Assembly: GCA_964602415.1 (NCBI GenBank)
Contig: CAZRQL010000016.1
Coordinates: forward strand, 1-64,000
Direction: 5' to 3'
DNA: 64,000 nt
DNA from: CAZRQL01 sp964602415
Lineage (GTDB): Bacteria; Bacteroidota; Bacteroidia; Cytophagales; Flammeovirgaceae
The notes under the pieces are model-generated. The model ran no database searches. It had not been told where the DNA came from and worked only from the letters and a program-made list of their open reading frames with translations. The position numbers and the translations under genes are program-made. This document shows positions 52,096 to 61,951 of this stretch, one piece after another (the first letter of the stretch is position 1; each line of letters opens with the position of its first letter).

Positions 52096-54552
52096 ATGAG
52101 AAAAATTCTATTCATGTTTTTGCTTTTGAATCAAGTGGTTCAAGCGCAAGAATCTATGCGTTTTAAGCCGCTGGGCGATGTGAAATCCATCAAAAGCCAG
52201 TCCAATAGTTGGACGATTGCAGCTACGGGAGGCAATCTGCGGATTTGGTTTTATACTCCCACCGTGGTCAGGGTTACAGCCTCTAAAGAAGCGGCTTTTT
52301 ATGATTTTTCCTTTGCCACCATCGGCAAACCTGAACCTGCCACCAAAGTAATAGCTAAAGACGAGCCTAACTCATTGACTTTGAGTAGCGATAGTTTGGT
52401 TTGTGTCATTACAAAGAAGCCCTTGAAAATTAAGTTTCTCAACAAAGAGGGCAAAACCATCAACGAAGACGATTTTGGAATTGGCTGGCAAGGCGATGAG
52501 GTAACGAGCTACAAAAAAATCATGCCCGACGAGCGGTTTTTGGGTCTGGGCGAAAAAACCGGACCCCTCGACCGACGCGGCAATGGCTACACCAACTGGA
52601 ACACAGACTACTACGGCTATCCCGACAACGCCGATATGATTTACTCGACCTTCCCGTTTTATATCGGAGTACACAGCGGGCTGACCTACGGCATTTTTTT
52701 GGACAATTCTTACAAAACTCATTTCAATTTTGGCGCATCCAACGACCGTTTTTCTTCTTTTACTGCCGAGGGGGGAGACATGGACTACTACTTCATTGGC
52801 AACCGCACCGTTGGGGGTGTAATTGCTTCTTACTCATACCTCACCGGCACAACGCCCATGCCTGCGTATTGGTCTATAGGCTATCAGCAGTGTCGTTATA
52901 GTTATTATCCTGACAAAGAGGTGCTTACACTGGCTCAGACCTTCAGAGACAAAAAAATCCCTTGCGATGCCATCACGCTCGACATCCACTATATGGACAA
53001 ATACAAGCTGTTTACTTGGGACAAAGAGCGTTTTCCCGACCCCAAAGGCATGATTTCCAAGCTCAAATCGCAAGGCTTTCGCACCATAACCATCATAGAT
53101 CCGGGCGTGAAAATAGAAAAAGGCTACGATGCTTATGAAGACGGCCTCAAAAATGACGTATTCATCAAATACCCCGATGGGACACCGTACTCCGGGCAGG
53201 TTTGGCCGGGCTGGTGCCATTTTCCCGATTTTACGAAGGCTTCAGCCCGTGCATGGTGGGGCAGCAAGTTTTCGGGGTTGGTCAGTGATGGCGTGGATGG
53301 TTTTTGGAACGATATGAACGAGATAGCCACTTGGGGGCAACGCCTGCCCGATTTGATGGATTGGGACTTTGAGGGGCGCAAAGGCACTACCCGCAACGGG
53401 CGCAACCTCTACGGCATGATGATGGTACGCGCCAGCTACGAAGGCACCAAAAAGCTGATGAACCGCCGTCCTTTTATCCTGTGTAGGGCGGGCTATAGCG
53501 GCTTGCAGCGTTACAGTGCCCTCTGGACAGGCGACAACCAATCCAACGACAACCACATGCTCCTTGGCGTGCGCTTGGTCAATAGCTTGGGACTGGCAGG
53601 TGTGCCTTTTGCAGGATACGATGTGGGCGGCTTTACGGGTGGGCCGAGTGTGCCCCTTTTTGCGCGCTGGGTGTCCATTGGCTCTTTTACGCCCTTTTTC
53701 CGTGTCCATACCGCCATCAACACCCGCGACAGCGAGCCTTGGAGCTACGGCGAAGAAGTCGAAGAAATCGTCAGAAACTACATTCAATTGAGATACAACC
53801 TGTTGCCTTACTATTACAGTGCTTTCTACGAGGCCAGTCGCACGGGTATGCCGGTGGCCAGAACCCTTGCCATAGACTACACCCACGACCCCAAAATATA
53901 CGATGGACGCTACCACAACCAGTTTTTGGCAGGGCACGGCATTTTGGTCTGCCCATCGGAGAGCTACAAAGAGCTGACTCGGGTTTATTTGCCCCAACAC
54001 TCTTTCTGGTACGACTTTTACGAGGGCAAAAAATACACCGGAGGGCAAGAAATCATAGCCGAAAGCCCCCTCAACAGGCTGCCTCTCTTTATCAAGGGTT
54101 CGGCCATTATACCCATGCAATCGCCCGTTCAGCACACCGCCGAAAAGCCCTCCGATACCTTGGATGTGCATATTTACTACGGCAAAGAAGCCAATGCCTT
54201 TGTTTATTACGAAGATGACGGAGAAAGTTTTGACCACGAGAAAGGCTCCTTTTTCAAAAGAAGCATAGCCTACAACCCCAACAGCAAAGAAATTCAATTC
54301 AGTGCCGTTGAGGGTAGTTTTCCAAGCAAATTCCGCTTTATTCGGGTCATCTTGCACGACTTTGAGCAGGCAGGCGATGCGGTCAGCGTGGACGCAAACC
54401 GACTGAGCCTCTCCAAAATAGATGTGGCTTTTATGCGCCCCATTTCCAAATTTGACCCCATTGGCAATGCCAACCCCGTTGTCTTGGCCGGAAACAACAA
54501 CAAAGCCTTTGTGATAGAAAACAGCAAGAATGCCGTTACGATAAAGTGGTAA
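52096..54552 (+). CDS. Exported alpha-glucosidase, glycoside hydrolase family 31
   Basis: An 818-aa enzyme with a signal peptide (1-18, 'VVQAQ'). The catalytic nucleophile motif 'DGFWNDMNE' is visible (Asp in W-x-D-M-N-E), with 'HYMDKYKLFTWDKERFPDP' upstream and 'GDNQSNDNHML' near the acid/base region. It cleaves terminal alpha-linked glucose or xylose from oligosaccharides. It has its own terminator. Confidence 0.93.
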   Translation: MRKILFMFLLLNQVVQAQESMRFKPLGDVKSIKSQSNSWTIAATGGNLRIWFYTPTVVRVTASKEAAFYDFSFATIGKPEPATKVIAKDEPNSLTLSSDSLVCVITKKPLKIKFLNKEGKTINEDDFGIGWQGDEVTSYKKIMPDERFLGLGEKTGPLDRRGNGYTNWNTDYYGYPDNADMIYSTFPFYIGVHSGLTYGIFLDNSYKTHFNFGASNDRFSSFTAEGGDMDYYFIGNRTVGGVIASYSYLTGTTPMPAYWSIGYQQCRYSYYPDKEVLTLAQTFRDKKIPCDAITLDIHYMDKYKLFTWDKERFPDPKGMISKLKSQGFRTITIIDPGVKIEKGYDAYEDGLKNDVFIKYPDGTPYSGQVWPGWCHFPDFTKASARAWWGSKFSGLVSDGVDGFWNDMNEIATWGQRLPDLMDWDFEGRKGTTRNGRNLYGMMMVRASYEGTKKLMNRRPFILCRAGYSGLQRYSALWTGDNQSNDNHMLLGVRLVNSLGLAGVPFAGYDVGGFTGGPSVPLFARWVSIGSFTPFFRVHTAINTRDSEPWSYGEEVEEIVRNYIQLRYNLLPYYYSAFYEASRTGMPVARTLAIDYTHDPKIYDGRYHNQFLAGHGILVCPSESYKELTRVYLPQHSFWYDFYEGKKYTGGQEIIAESPLNRLPLFIKGSAIIPMQSPVQHTAEKPSDTLDVHIYYGKEANAFVYYEDDGESFDHEKGSFFKRSIAYNPNSKEIQFSAVEGSFPSKFRFIRVILHDFEQAGDAVSVDANRLSLSKIDVAFMRPISKFDPIGNANPVVLAGNNNKAFVIENSKNAVTIKW

Positions 54553-54571
54553 ACCAGTTCTTATTTTTACT

Positions 54572-54606
54572 AAAACCCCGTATGAAACCCTTTCATGCGG
54601 GGTTTT
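54572..54606 (+). terminator. Rho-independent terminator after GH31
   Basis: A 16-bp stem with one G-U pair (54572-54587 with 54591-54606), 3-nt loop, ending in TTTT. Bounded by the GH31 stop at 54552. Confidence 0.88.
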
Positions 54607-54713
54607 AGTGTGATGATTCAGTGGGGGATTATTAATTTCCCTAAAAAATTAACAATAATTTAACATAAAAAGGCTTGACTTTGAACTTTGCATCGCGATT
54701 AAATAACGCGATT

Positions 54714-55853
54714 ATGAAAAAAAATTTACTTTTATCAGTTGTGCTTGTGGTGGTTTTTTCCTGCACAAGACCCAATCCTTCGTTAGAGCCGACTTCCGGT
54801 TCAACTGATGTTTCAGGCCTTTCTATGAAAGGTATTACATTCCGAAAATACTCGGATTTTGTGTCCGTTCCGCTTTCCGGCGGCTACCAGTTTAGCTCAA
54901 ACGGCTTTTTGGCGTTTGACGATGAAGCCACGTTTGCAAATACTATTCATGGATTAAATGATACAACCCTTGGGGCTTGGGATCTTGTCATGAACACAAA
55001 CGGGATACTCACCACACGACAACATTATATCGACCGCGCAAACAATGGAGAAACACAAGGAGGTAAATTGATTGAAAGCCCTTATGACGATGAATTTGAT
55101 GCAGTAATCAACAGTGATGGTGTTGTTCAGGTAGATAAATGGATATTCAGGATAATTGAAAATGACACGATACTTTTACTGATGAGTAAAGACAGCACAC
55201 AATACCTAACCCAACTTCTTGCGGGCGACACGGTTGTCGGGGCAGTTTGGGCTGTGAGCAAAAATGACGATGTTTTTGACTTATTGGCTGAAGCTCAAGT
55301 TGATTCAGCCTTGTCCTATCACAGTGTACGCGGCTATATTAACAAAACCAATAACCCTAATTTTATTAACCAGCCTTTATTTTGGGATGCTGTCAAAAAT
55401 TTCTTTACGCGGATTTTTGGGTGTCAAGATAATCGGGCAAGACCCTATCCAGATAAAGATGAAGCTATTATTTACGCTAATGAAGATTGCAGAACAGAAT
55501 GTAGGTTAAAATACCAACAAACCGGAATTTATTTTTCGATTATTGCAAAAGCCAAGCATTGGAAACTGAATAACTTAGGTATTTGGATGCCTCACAACGC
55601 AGTTCAACTCGGTTATGCTACTTCCGGTGTTATGATTATGAGATGCTACAATCCACCGAGTCAAGCAAGAATTGATGAAAATAAAAGTGATCTTAATTAT
55701 AATAAGTCCAAAATTAAACGTAGAATATATGGTCATGGATTTAGTAAATCACGCGCGCTTCGTGAGCTCGATGTTTCGGCCCAATTCTCACATATTACCA
55801 ATTGTGAACCCGGAATTAAACGTTTTAGTCGAATTTTAAGAATAAGAGGATGA
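54714..55853 (+). CDS. Lipoprotein of unknown function
   Basis: A 379-aa lipoprotein: signal with Cys17 in 'VVFSC', then 'TRPNPS'. The longer frame from 54675 adds a non-signal extension, so ATG 54714 is chosen. The middle has the pattern 'EFDAVINSDGVVQVDKWIFRI', seen in some Bacteroidota lipoproteins of unknown role. The C-terminal half has several Cys ('GCQDN', 'EDCRTECR', 'MRCYN', 'TNCEP'). It overlaps the next gene by 4 bp and starts an operon with two barrels. Confidence 0.7.
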   Translation: MKKNLLLSVVLVVVFSCTRPNPSLEPTSGSTDVSGLSMKGITFRKYSDFVSVPLSGGYQFSSNGFLAFDDEATFANTIHGLNDTTLGAWDLVMNTNGILTTRQHYIDRANNGETQGGKLIESPYDDEFDAVINSDGVVQVDKWIFRIIENDTILLLMSKDSTQYLTQLLAGDTVVGAVWAVSKNDDVFDLLAEAQVDSALSYHSVRGYINKTNNPNFINQPLFWDAVKNFFTRIFGCQDNRARPYPDKDEAIIYANEDCRTECRLKYQQTGIYFSIIAKAKHWKLNNLGIWMPHNAVQLGYATSGVMIMRCYNPPSQARIDENKSDLNYNKSKIKRRIYGHGFSKSRALRELDVSAQFSHITNCEPGIKRFSRILRIRG

Positions 55854-56665
55854 AATATAGGTTATTTATACACATAGCCCTTTTTTGGGGCTATGTGTTT
55901 TACAACACAGCCCTTTCACAAACTCATAAAACGTTTTTTGACTTTTACTACGGGGGTAATGTTAGTTTCAGTAGAGTTGTTATCACATCAGGATTTGACA
56001 ACGGAAATCACTCGGTATTTAGAGCAGTTCCAAGACTTTATAATTATGGTTTTAGGGTAAATCATTTTTTAACTAAAAAGCTGTCTATTAACTTCGGAAT
56101 CTATTTTCCTTCAACTGCTTCAAAAGCCCAGACGACATACTATTATCTAACACCAACAAACGATAGTCTATATCATATAACACCAATAAACGATAGTTTA
56201 TCATTTAGTGTTGGTAAATTAACCCACAAATCAATTCAAGGTATTGGTTACGCAGTCTTTGAAGTAGGTGTTAAATATAATTTTCTTTTTAAAGAAAATT
56301 ATTCATTTTATATTTCATCAACCTTTGGTTATTCAAAATTACCAAAATATACTTCTTCGACTAGAAATAGTGGTTTAAAATATAGTTCCCGACAATTTGG
56401 GTATAATATGTTTTTTCTTGGAGTTGGAGTTGGTTTCTCTAAGAGAATTTATAAGAATAACAGAATTTTTTTTGATATTTTCTATCAAAAAGGATTTAAT
56501 GAAGTTGTAGAAATTACTTATTCTTATGATCATTATGACGTATACAGAAACTTCAGAGAGTCCGGTAGTGCCAATGTATATTTAGATGGTACTCATCTTT
56601 CATGCGTAATTGGTTATAGAACGGCAATAAGATTTAGAAAAAAAGAAAAGGAAGATCATGATTAA
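55850..56665 (+). CDS. Outer-membrane beta-barrel protein
   Basis: A 271-aa protein with a signal peptide (1-23). Alternating aromatic strands ('YGFRVNHFLTKKLSINFGIYFP', 'GVKYNFLFKENYSFYISSTFGYS', 'MFFLGVGVGFSKRI') suggest an 8-10 strand barrel. Overlaps both neighbours, by 4 and 8 bp. Unknown function. Confidence 0.7.
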   Translation: MKYRLFIHIALFWGYVFYNTALSQTHKTFFDFYYGGNVSFSRVVITSGFDNGNHSVFRAVPRLYNYGFRVNHFLTKKLSINFGIYFPSTASKAQTTYYYLTPTNDSLYHITPINDSLSFSVGKLTHKSIQGIGYAVFEVGVKYNFLFKENYSFYISSTFGYSKLPKYTSSTRNSGLKYSSRQFGYNMFFLGVGVGFSKRIYKNNRIFFDIFYQKGFNEVVEITYSYDHYDVYRNFRESGSANVYLDGTHLSCVIGYRTAIRFRKKEKEDHD

Positions 56666-57398
56666 AAATTTGCTTGCAGGTCTATTGGGACTACTTTTAT
56701 TTCCCAATTATGGGCATTGTCAATATCTGTATGACAAGCTCTCAATTTCGTATTCACTTTCAGAGAGTTATTTAGCCATCAAAAGACATAACTCAGGACT
56801 TGGTATTAAGTCTCGGAAATTACATACTGATGATTTTAAATTTTATTACCGATTAAATTCAAGGTTTCTTATTGGGTTGGGGATTCGATTCAATGAATAC
56901 AATTACGAATTGGATTTAAGTCAGCTTTCACTGAACAATATACCTTACTACCATTCGGGTGATACAAGACTAAATACTTCTTTGAGGTATTACTTAAACT
57001 TCAAACCAAACAGATTTAAGTTTTATTCAGAAGTAAGTATGAGTTATTTTATGTGGGAAAACTCTGGTTATAGTAATGATTTTAAAGTATTTAACTTTGA
57101 TATTATAGTTTCTCCAGAGCGTTTTAGGAAACGTATTTTTTCAGTTCTTTCCCTTGGTGGTGAAGTTAGGGTAGCTCGCCGCAATTTCTTTTTTCTTTCT
57201 GCGGAATTTGGGACGATATTAGGTAAAGCCAATACGTTCAAAATCGATTTTTATCAAAACGATGAAATTATTGCGAGTGCTACCGCTCGTAGCCGTGGTT
57301 ATTTTTGGGGTTTACAGCTTGGCTACCGCTGTGCGTTGATACTGGCTCAGCCCAAGCTCCCACGCAATTACGCACCCGCCATCGAAAATTTGGATTAA
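56658..57398 (+). CDS. Outer-membrane beta-barrel protein
   Basis: A 246-aa protein with a signal peptide (1-21, 'GHCQY') and barrel-like strands ('FKFYYRLNSRFLIGLGIRFNEY', 'FYSEVSMSYFMW', 'YFWGLQLGYR'). It is last in the lipoprotein-barrel-barrel operon. Confidence 0.7.
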   Translation: MIKNLLAGLLGLLLFPNYGHCQYLYDKLSISYSLSESYLAIKRHNSGLGIKSRKLHTDDFKFYYRLNSRFLIGLGIRFNEYNYELDLSQLSLNNIPYYHSGDTRLNTSLRYYLNFKPNRFKFYSEVSMSYFMWENSGYSNDFKVFNFDIIVSPERFRKRIFSVLSLGGEVRVARRNFFFLSAEFGTILGKANTFKIDFYQNDEIIASATARSRGYFWGLQLGYRCALILAQPKLPRNYAPAIENLD

Positions 57399-57455
57399 AA
57401 ATCAGCCCGGAGCTGATGGTTGTTTCTTTTTTGGCAAAAAATCTATTGTGGTCTT

Positions 57456-57468
57456 GCTCCTACGGGGC
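57456..57468. repeat. Small palindrome GCTCC-TAC-GGGGC (REP-like)
   Basis: A 5-bp inverted repeat with one G-U-type mismatch around TAC, similar in plan to 51813-51827. It lies in the 57399-57588 gap. Confidence 0.4.
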
Positions 57469-57542
57469 CAAACCATCCATAGAGCACAGCACCGCCCCTG
57501 TGTGTATCGCAAGCCCCAAAAAATACCGTAAAGGTTGAAATC

Positions 57543-57573
57543 AAACAGCCACGGATTAAACCCTTGGCTGTTT
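57543..57573. terminator. Terminator between convergent operons
   Basis: A 12-bp stem with one mismatch (57543-57554 with 57562-57573), 7-nt loop, followed by TTTT. It lies between the barrel operon and the minus-strand gene ending at 57589. Confidence 0.7.
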
Positions 57574-57588
57574 TGACGTTGAGCTTTA

Positions 57589-58497
57589 TCAATCTGTAAT
57601 CTTGGCTTTCTTTTTTTCTTCGGTTTCTTTTGGGGTTAGAGGAATTGAGTTTTTGACAATCTGCTTGCCTTGTTCATTCCACTCGTTAATTACTTTAGGC
57701 TTGAAATTGTCGTCATGGGGCTTGGTCTTGTACTGTATTTCGATTTTGCGGTTGGCTTTGTCTCTATCGTAAAACTCAACCCATTTGTGGACTTTTTCTC
57801 CTGCCAAATATTCTCCTATCTCTGCGGGTCTTCCGCTGTCATAAAATCTTAGGTAAGTGCCTTCCAATACTCCATTTTGATAAGGGATGACTTCTTTGAT
57901 CATGGTTTTCTCATTTACGTCGTAATAAGTGATGACGGCATCTTTTGGAAACCCTTTGTAAAATTTCTTTTTATCTATTAAAAGCGTGTCATGGAATTGG
58001 AACATTTCCCAACGTCCGTGCTTGACACCATAGTAGAATATTCCTTGTTCGATGACGGTACTTTGTCCGGTTCTAATGTCCAAATCTTCTTTTTTGTAGA
58101 GGCCGTGCAGTGGCCATCCGTATTCTTCTTTGCAGTCGCCGTAAACCACCACACATTTGTACTTTTTCTTGGCATCCATTCCGTAGTAGTACTTTTGAGG
58201 TACGTAAGGGTCAGGGGCACGGTAGTTTTTCTTTTTGAGTGTGTAAAAAGTTTCAATGGTTTGTTTGCGACCTCTTACAGGATGCACAACAACTCTTTTT
58301 CTGGCTTTGATTCCGTAGAACCTATTTTTGGGCTGTTGTTTTTTCTTTTGTCTTTCGGTTTTGGCAGTTTTATTGGGGTTCAGTTCGATTGTGGGGCGGT
58401 CGTAGCCAAGTTTTTGAGTCAATATACTGTCAGTTTGCGCCACAGCCAAAACCGCCCAAAAGCAGCAACATATAAATAAAAAACCTTCTCTCATCAT
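57589..58497 (-). CDS. Exported MORN/YwqK-like repeat protein
   Basis: A 302-aa protein with a signal peptide (1-20). A basic segment (about 35-75) is followed by repeats of the form 'YQNGVLEGTYLRFYDSGRPAEIGEYLAGEKVHKWVEFYD', which are typical of MORN/YwqK-like motifs. Unknown function. Confidence 0.75.
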   Translation of the reverse strand: MMREGFLFICCCFWAVLAVAQTDSILTQKLGYDRPTIELNPNKTAKTERQKKKQQPKNRFYGIKARKRVVVHPVRGRKQTIETFYTLKKKNYRAPDPYVPQKYYYGMDAKKKYKCVVVYGDCKEEYGWPLHGLYKKEDLDIRTGQSTVIEQGIFYYGVKHGRWEMFQFHDTLLIDKKKFYKGFPKDAVITYYDVNEKTMIKEVIPYQNGVLEGTYLRFYDSGRPAEIGEYLAGEKVHKWVEFYDRDKANRKIEIQYKTKPHDDNFKPKVINEWNEQGKQIVKNSIPLTPKETEEKKKAKITD

Positions 58498-58543
58498 ACC
58501 AAATTATTTTTTATTGACAGATTAGAGACCTTAAAAGTGTTGT

Positions 58544-60751
58544 TTAAAGAGCCACTTCTGACAAAAACTTGATTCTCATTAGCCTGATTTCTTCTTCTGT
58601 AAAATCATCAGCCTCCAATACGCTCATGGCTGCCTGTAAGTCATCCGTTTCGGCACCCAAAAAATAGTCATAAGCAATTTGTTGCCGTTCTTCATCAATA
58701 ACTTGATCGATATAGTAGTCGAGATTGAGTTTGGTTCCGGAATTACAAATTTGCTCAATTTCTTTGAGTACCTCATCGAATTCCAGAGATTTGCTTTCTG
58801 CTATTTCTTCCAAATCCACCTTTTTATCAATTTGTTGGATGATATAAATCTTGATTTTGGATTTATTGACAGCGGTTTTGACCACCACATCCGATGCGGT
58901 AATGATTTCATTTTCTTGTACGTATTTTTTTATCAAGCTCAAAAACGGCTGTCCGTATTTTTTTGCTTTTCCCAGCCCCACTCCATTGACTTGTGCCAAA
59001 TCTTCTTCTTTGGTAGGGTAGGTGGTGGCCATTTCTTCCAGCGAAGGGTCTTGGAAGATGACATAAGGGGGCAGGTTGAGTTGTTTGGCTACGTCTTTGC
59101 GAAGTTTTTTGAGCATTTCAAAGAGAGCCTGGTCGCAAGATTGAGTCGTAGCACCGATATTAGAATTGCTTTCTTCCTCTTCGTCAAGATTATAGCTTGA
59201 GTAGTCGTGGTCTTTGTAAAAGGCAATAAAGTGCGGATTGTCAAGAAATTCTTTTCCTTTATCGGTTATTCTTATGATGAGAATATTTTCCAGGTCTTTT
59301 TCAAGGTAGTGGTTGATCATCGCTTGCCTTGTGGCCGAAATCCAGGTGTCGTGGTCGTGCCCCATTTGCAGACCCTTGCCAAAAACAGGCAACTGGTCAT
59401 GGCCATAACTGAGAACGTACTCATTTTTGATACCCATGATCAAATCTGCAACGTGGTCAAAACCAAACCTTTCTTCCGTCAAGATGACAGCTTGTAAGAT
59501 CAATTTGAGCATCTCTGTTCCGTCGTAAGTTTCTCGCTTACGGCGGGTGTTGTCGCACATATTGAACTCATTGTCAAAGTATTCACCGAAATAGTGCAAC
59601 AGTTGCTTGTGTCGGCATACTGAGGATTTGGCGTAATAAGATATTTCTTTGAGCAAATAGCGGGCATTGTCGCGCTCGGTTACGGTTTTGTCTTTGTTGA
59701 ATTTCTCTAATTTATTGATGTCTTCGGGGCTGTAAAACATCAGACAGTGGCTATCCAAACCATCTCTTCCTGCCCGTCCGGTTTCTTGGTAGTATCCCTC
59801 TACTGATTTGGGGGCATCGTAGTGCACCACAAAACGCACATCGGGTTTGTCGATACCCATCCCAAAGGCAATGGTGGCCACAATCACGTCTGCATCTTCA
59901 TTCAAAAAAGCATCCTGATTGTTCATTCGGGTGGCGGAATCCATACCCGCGTGGTAAGGAAGTGCTTTTATGTCATTGACTTTGAGGAAGTCGGCTATTT
60001 CTTCTACTTTTTTGCGGCTCAAGCAATACACAATGCCTGAGCGTCCCGGAAACTGCTTGATGAAGCGGATGAGTTGTCGGCGTGCATCTACTTTTGGGCG
60101 CACCTCATAGAAAAGGTTGCGGCGATGAAAAGAGGAAACAAACAAGTCGGCTTCTTCCATTTTTAAGTTTCGCTGAATATCCAACCTCACTTTTGGGGTG
60201 GCCGTCGCTGTCAAGGCAATAATGGGCAGGTTGTCGCCAATCTGTTCGATGATGGTTTTGATGCGGCGGTATTCGGGGCGGAAGTCGTGCCCCCACTCAG
60301 AAATGCAGTGCGCTTCGTCTATGGCAACAAAGGACAATTTGGCTTTACTTAAAAATTTGATGTTTTCTTCTTTGGTCAAAGATTCCGGTGCCACATACAG
60401 CAGTTTGATTTTGCCTTCCAGTGTATTTTTTTTGACACGTGTGATTTCGGCTTTTGTGAGTGTGGAGTTGAGGAATTGCGCATTGATGCCAAAGGAATTG
60501 AGCTGGTCAACTTGATTTTTCATCAAAGCGATCAAAGGAGAGATGACGATGGCCGTTCCTTCGCTCACAATAGCAGGGAGCTGATAGCACATTGATTTGC
60601 CTGCTCCGGTGGGCATGATTACGAAGGTATTCTTCCCATTTAAGACATTGCGTATAATAGTCTCTTGCTCTCCGCGAAAATGAGCGAATCCAAAAATGTT
60701 TTTCAGTTTATCGCGTAAAGTCCCGTCTATTTTTGTATCTTCGAGTATCAT
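58544..60751 (-). CDS. recQ: ATP-dependent DNA helicase RecQ
   Basis: A 735-aa helicase: Walker A 'MPTGAGKSMCYQLPA', DEAH box 'DEAHCISEWGHDFRPEY', motif VI 'QETGRAGRDG', zinc-binding RQC region with 'CRHKQLLHYFGE....CDNC'-type cysteines (the last Cys is replaced: 'MCDNTRR'), and a HRDC-like domain. It resolves recombination and replication intermediates. Confidence 0.95.
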   Translation of the reverse strand: MILEDTKIDGTLRDKLKNIFGFAHFRGEQETIIRNVLNGKNTFVIMPTGAGKSMCYQLPAIVSEGTAIVISPLIALMKNQVDQLNSFGINAQFLNSTLTKAEITRVKKNTLEGKIKLLYVAPESLTKEENIKFLSKAKLSFVAIDEAHCISEWGHDFRPEYRRIKTIIEQIGDNLPIIALTATATPKVRLDIQRNLKMEEADLFVSSFHRRNLFYEVRPKVDARRQLIRFIKQFPGRSGIVYCLSRKKVEEIADFLKVNDIKALPYHAGMDSATRMNNQDAFLNEDADVIVATIAFGMGIDKPDVRFVVHYDAPKSVEGYYQETGRAGRDGLDSHCLMFYSPEDINKLEKFNKDKTVTERDNARYLLKEISYYAKSSVCRHKQLLHYFGEYFDNEFNMCDNTRRKRETYDGTEMLKLILQAVILTEERFGFDHVADLIMGIKNEYVLSYGHDQLPVFGKGLQMGHDHDTWISATRQAMINHYLEKDLENILIIRITDKGKEFLDNPHFIAFYKDHDYSSYNLDEEEESNSNIGATTQSCDQALFEMLKKLRKDVAKQLNLPPYVIFQDPSLEEMATTYPTKEEDLAQVNGVGLGKAKKYGQPFLSLIKKYVQENEIITASDVVVKTAVNKSKIKIYIIQQIDKKVDLEEIAESKSLEFDEVLKEIEQICNSGTKLNLDYYIDQVIDEERQQIAYDYFLGAETDDLQAAMSVLEADDFTEEEIRLMRIKFLSEVAL

Positions 60752-60963
60752 AATATTTTAAAGCGAATTTTCCAATTGTTTGATTTTCAATATTTTAATT
60801 AATCTGTTTTAAGAAAAGTACCACGAAGTTATCAAAACTTTCCTTTTAAATTTTTTGTTCGGTTTTTTTCTAATTTTTTTTAATTTACAGACTGTAATGG
60901 TTATTTTGTTTCATGTTTAGATTTTGTCGGTCGCTATTCAATGACAAGTTGCGATCTTTTGGT

Positions 60964-60971
60964 TAAATTTG
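60964..60971 (+). promoter_or_regulatory. Candidate -7 promoter element for the paaB operon
   Basis: TAAATTTG fits TAnnTTTG and lies 13 bp before the paaB ATG. No clear -33 element at the usual distance, so support is weak. The rest of the 60752-60983 gap shows nothing else. Confidence 0.35.
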
Positions 60972-60983
60972 CAAAAAAAAGTT

Positions 60984-61271
60984 ATGGACAAAAAAGAATG
61001 GCCTCTTTGGGAGGTTTTTATCAGAAGCAAGCAAGGCCTCTCACACAAACACGTAGGTAGTTTGAGGGCTTCCGATGCCCAAATGGCAGTGGAGAATGCC
61101 CGCGATGTCTATACCCGTCGCATGGAGGGAGTTAGTATTTGGGTCGTAGAATCGAAGTACATACACGCTTCCTCTCCTGAAGAACAAGGTTCATTTTTTG
61201 ACCCTGCCAATGACAAAGCCTACAGACACCCCACTTTTTACCAAGTTCCCGATGGGGTTGAGCACATGTAA
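60984..61271 (+). CDS. paaB: Phenylacetyl-CoA epoxidase subunit PaaB
   Basis: A 95-aa structural subunit of the ring 1,2-phenylacetyl-CoA epoxidase. 'EWPLWEVFIRSKQGLSHKHVGSLRASDA' and 'ARDVYTRR.EGVSIWVV' are typical. The TTG five codons upstream is less likely than ATG 60984. paaA is not upstream (recQ is divergent), which is unusual. Confidence 0.92.
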   Translation: MDKKEWPLWEVFIRSKQGLSHKHVGSLRASDAQMAVENARDVYTRRMEGVSIWVVESKYIHASSPEEQGSFFDPANDKAYRHPTFYQVPDGVEHM

Positions 61272-61307
61272 AAGTCCCGCACAACAGTCAATCCAAATTT
61301 TTTTACC

Positions 61308-61949
61308 TTGTTCGTAAGTACCAACAGAAAGTTTTCAAAAACTGACACTCCGCTTGAACTCACGCAAAACCTAAGCGACTACGCTGACATTGTCAAGGCC
61401 TTTCAACAAATGGATTGGCAGACAGAACTCAGCACAATGAAAAAAGCCGTTTTTGGGGGAGAAGAGAACTTTTTGCCACCGGCCTTTTTGCTTTGGAATC
61501 CATCAAATAATTACGAGTTGTATGTATCTTCATTTGATGAGGGGGTTTTTGAAGTTCATTTTAGCCGGCCAATTGACGAGCATGAAGTCGCTGAGTTTGT
61601 CTCTCAAAGGCTTAACCTTGAGCAGGTACATGAGATTTTGTTGGCTTTCGCAAACGATCAACCTCAGCAGGTTTGCACCATTTTATCGCAGGCCGACACA
61701 CCCAACGGACAACTCTACCAGTTTCTTAGAACCAAACAAATATCCAAGCGGCAAAAATGGTACTACTCAGGCAGAGGGCTTAGGGTAGTGATTCTGTATT
61801 TTGCAGTGGCCGGATTGTTGGCTTTTTTGGCCAGTCAAAATTTTTACACCGGCAGTCCTTGGAAACTATGGATTTGGGGGGGGGCAGCTATTTTTATATT
61901 CTTATCTTTGGCGGCAGCCGAAACAATGAAAAAAAATAAAAATTATTGA
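61308..61949 (+). CDS. Membrane-anchored protein of unknown function in the paa cluster
   Basis: A 213-aa protein, TTG start. The first 150 residues are soluble; two hydrophobic helices lie at about 160-180 and 186-205 near a short basic C-terminus. It is set between paaB and paaC with a 36-bp gap and a short overlap region, so it is probably co-expressed. Family not recognised. Confidence 0.6.
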   Translation: MFVSTNRKFSKTDTPLELTQNLSDYADIVKAFQQMDWQTELSTMKKAVFGGEENFLPPAFLLWNPSNNYELYVSSFDEGVFEVHFSRPIDEHEVAEFVSQRLNLEQVHEILLAFANDQPQQVCTILSQADTPNGQLYQFLRTKQISKRQKWYYSGRGLRVVILYFAVAGLLAFLASQNFYTGSPWKLWIWGGAAIFIFLSLAAAETMKKNKNY

Positions 61950-61951
61950 TT

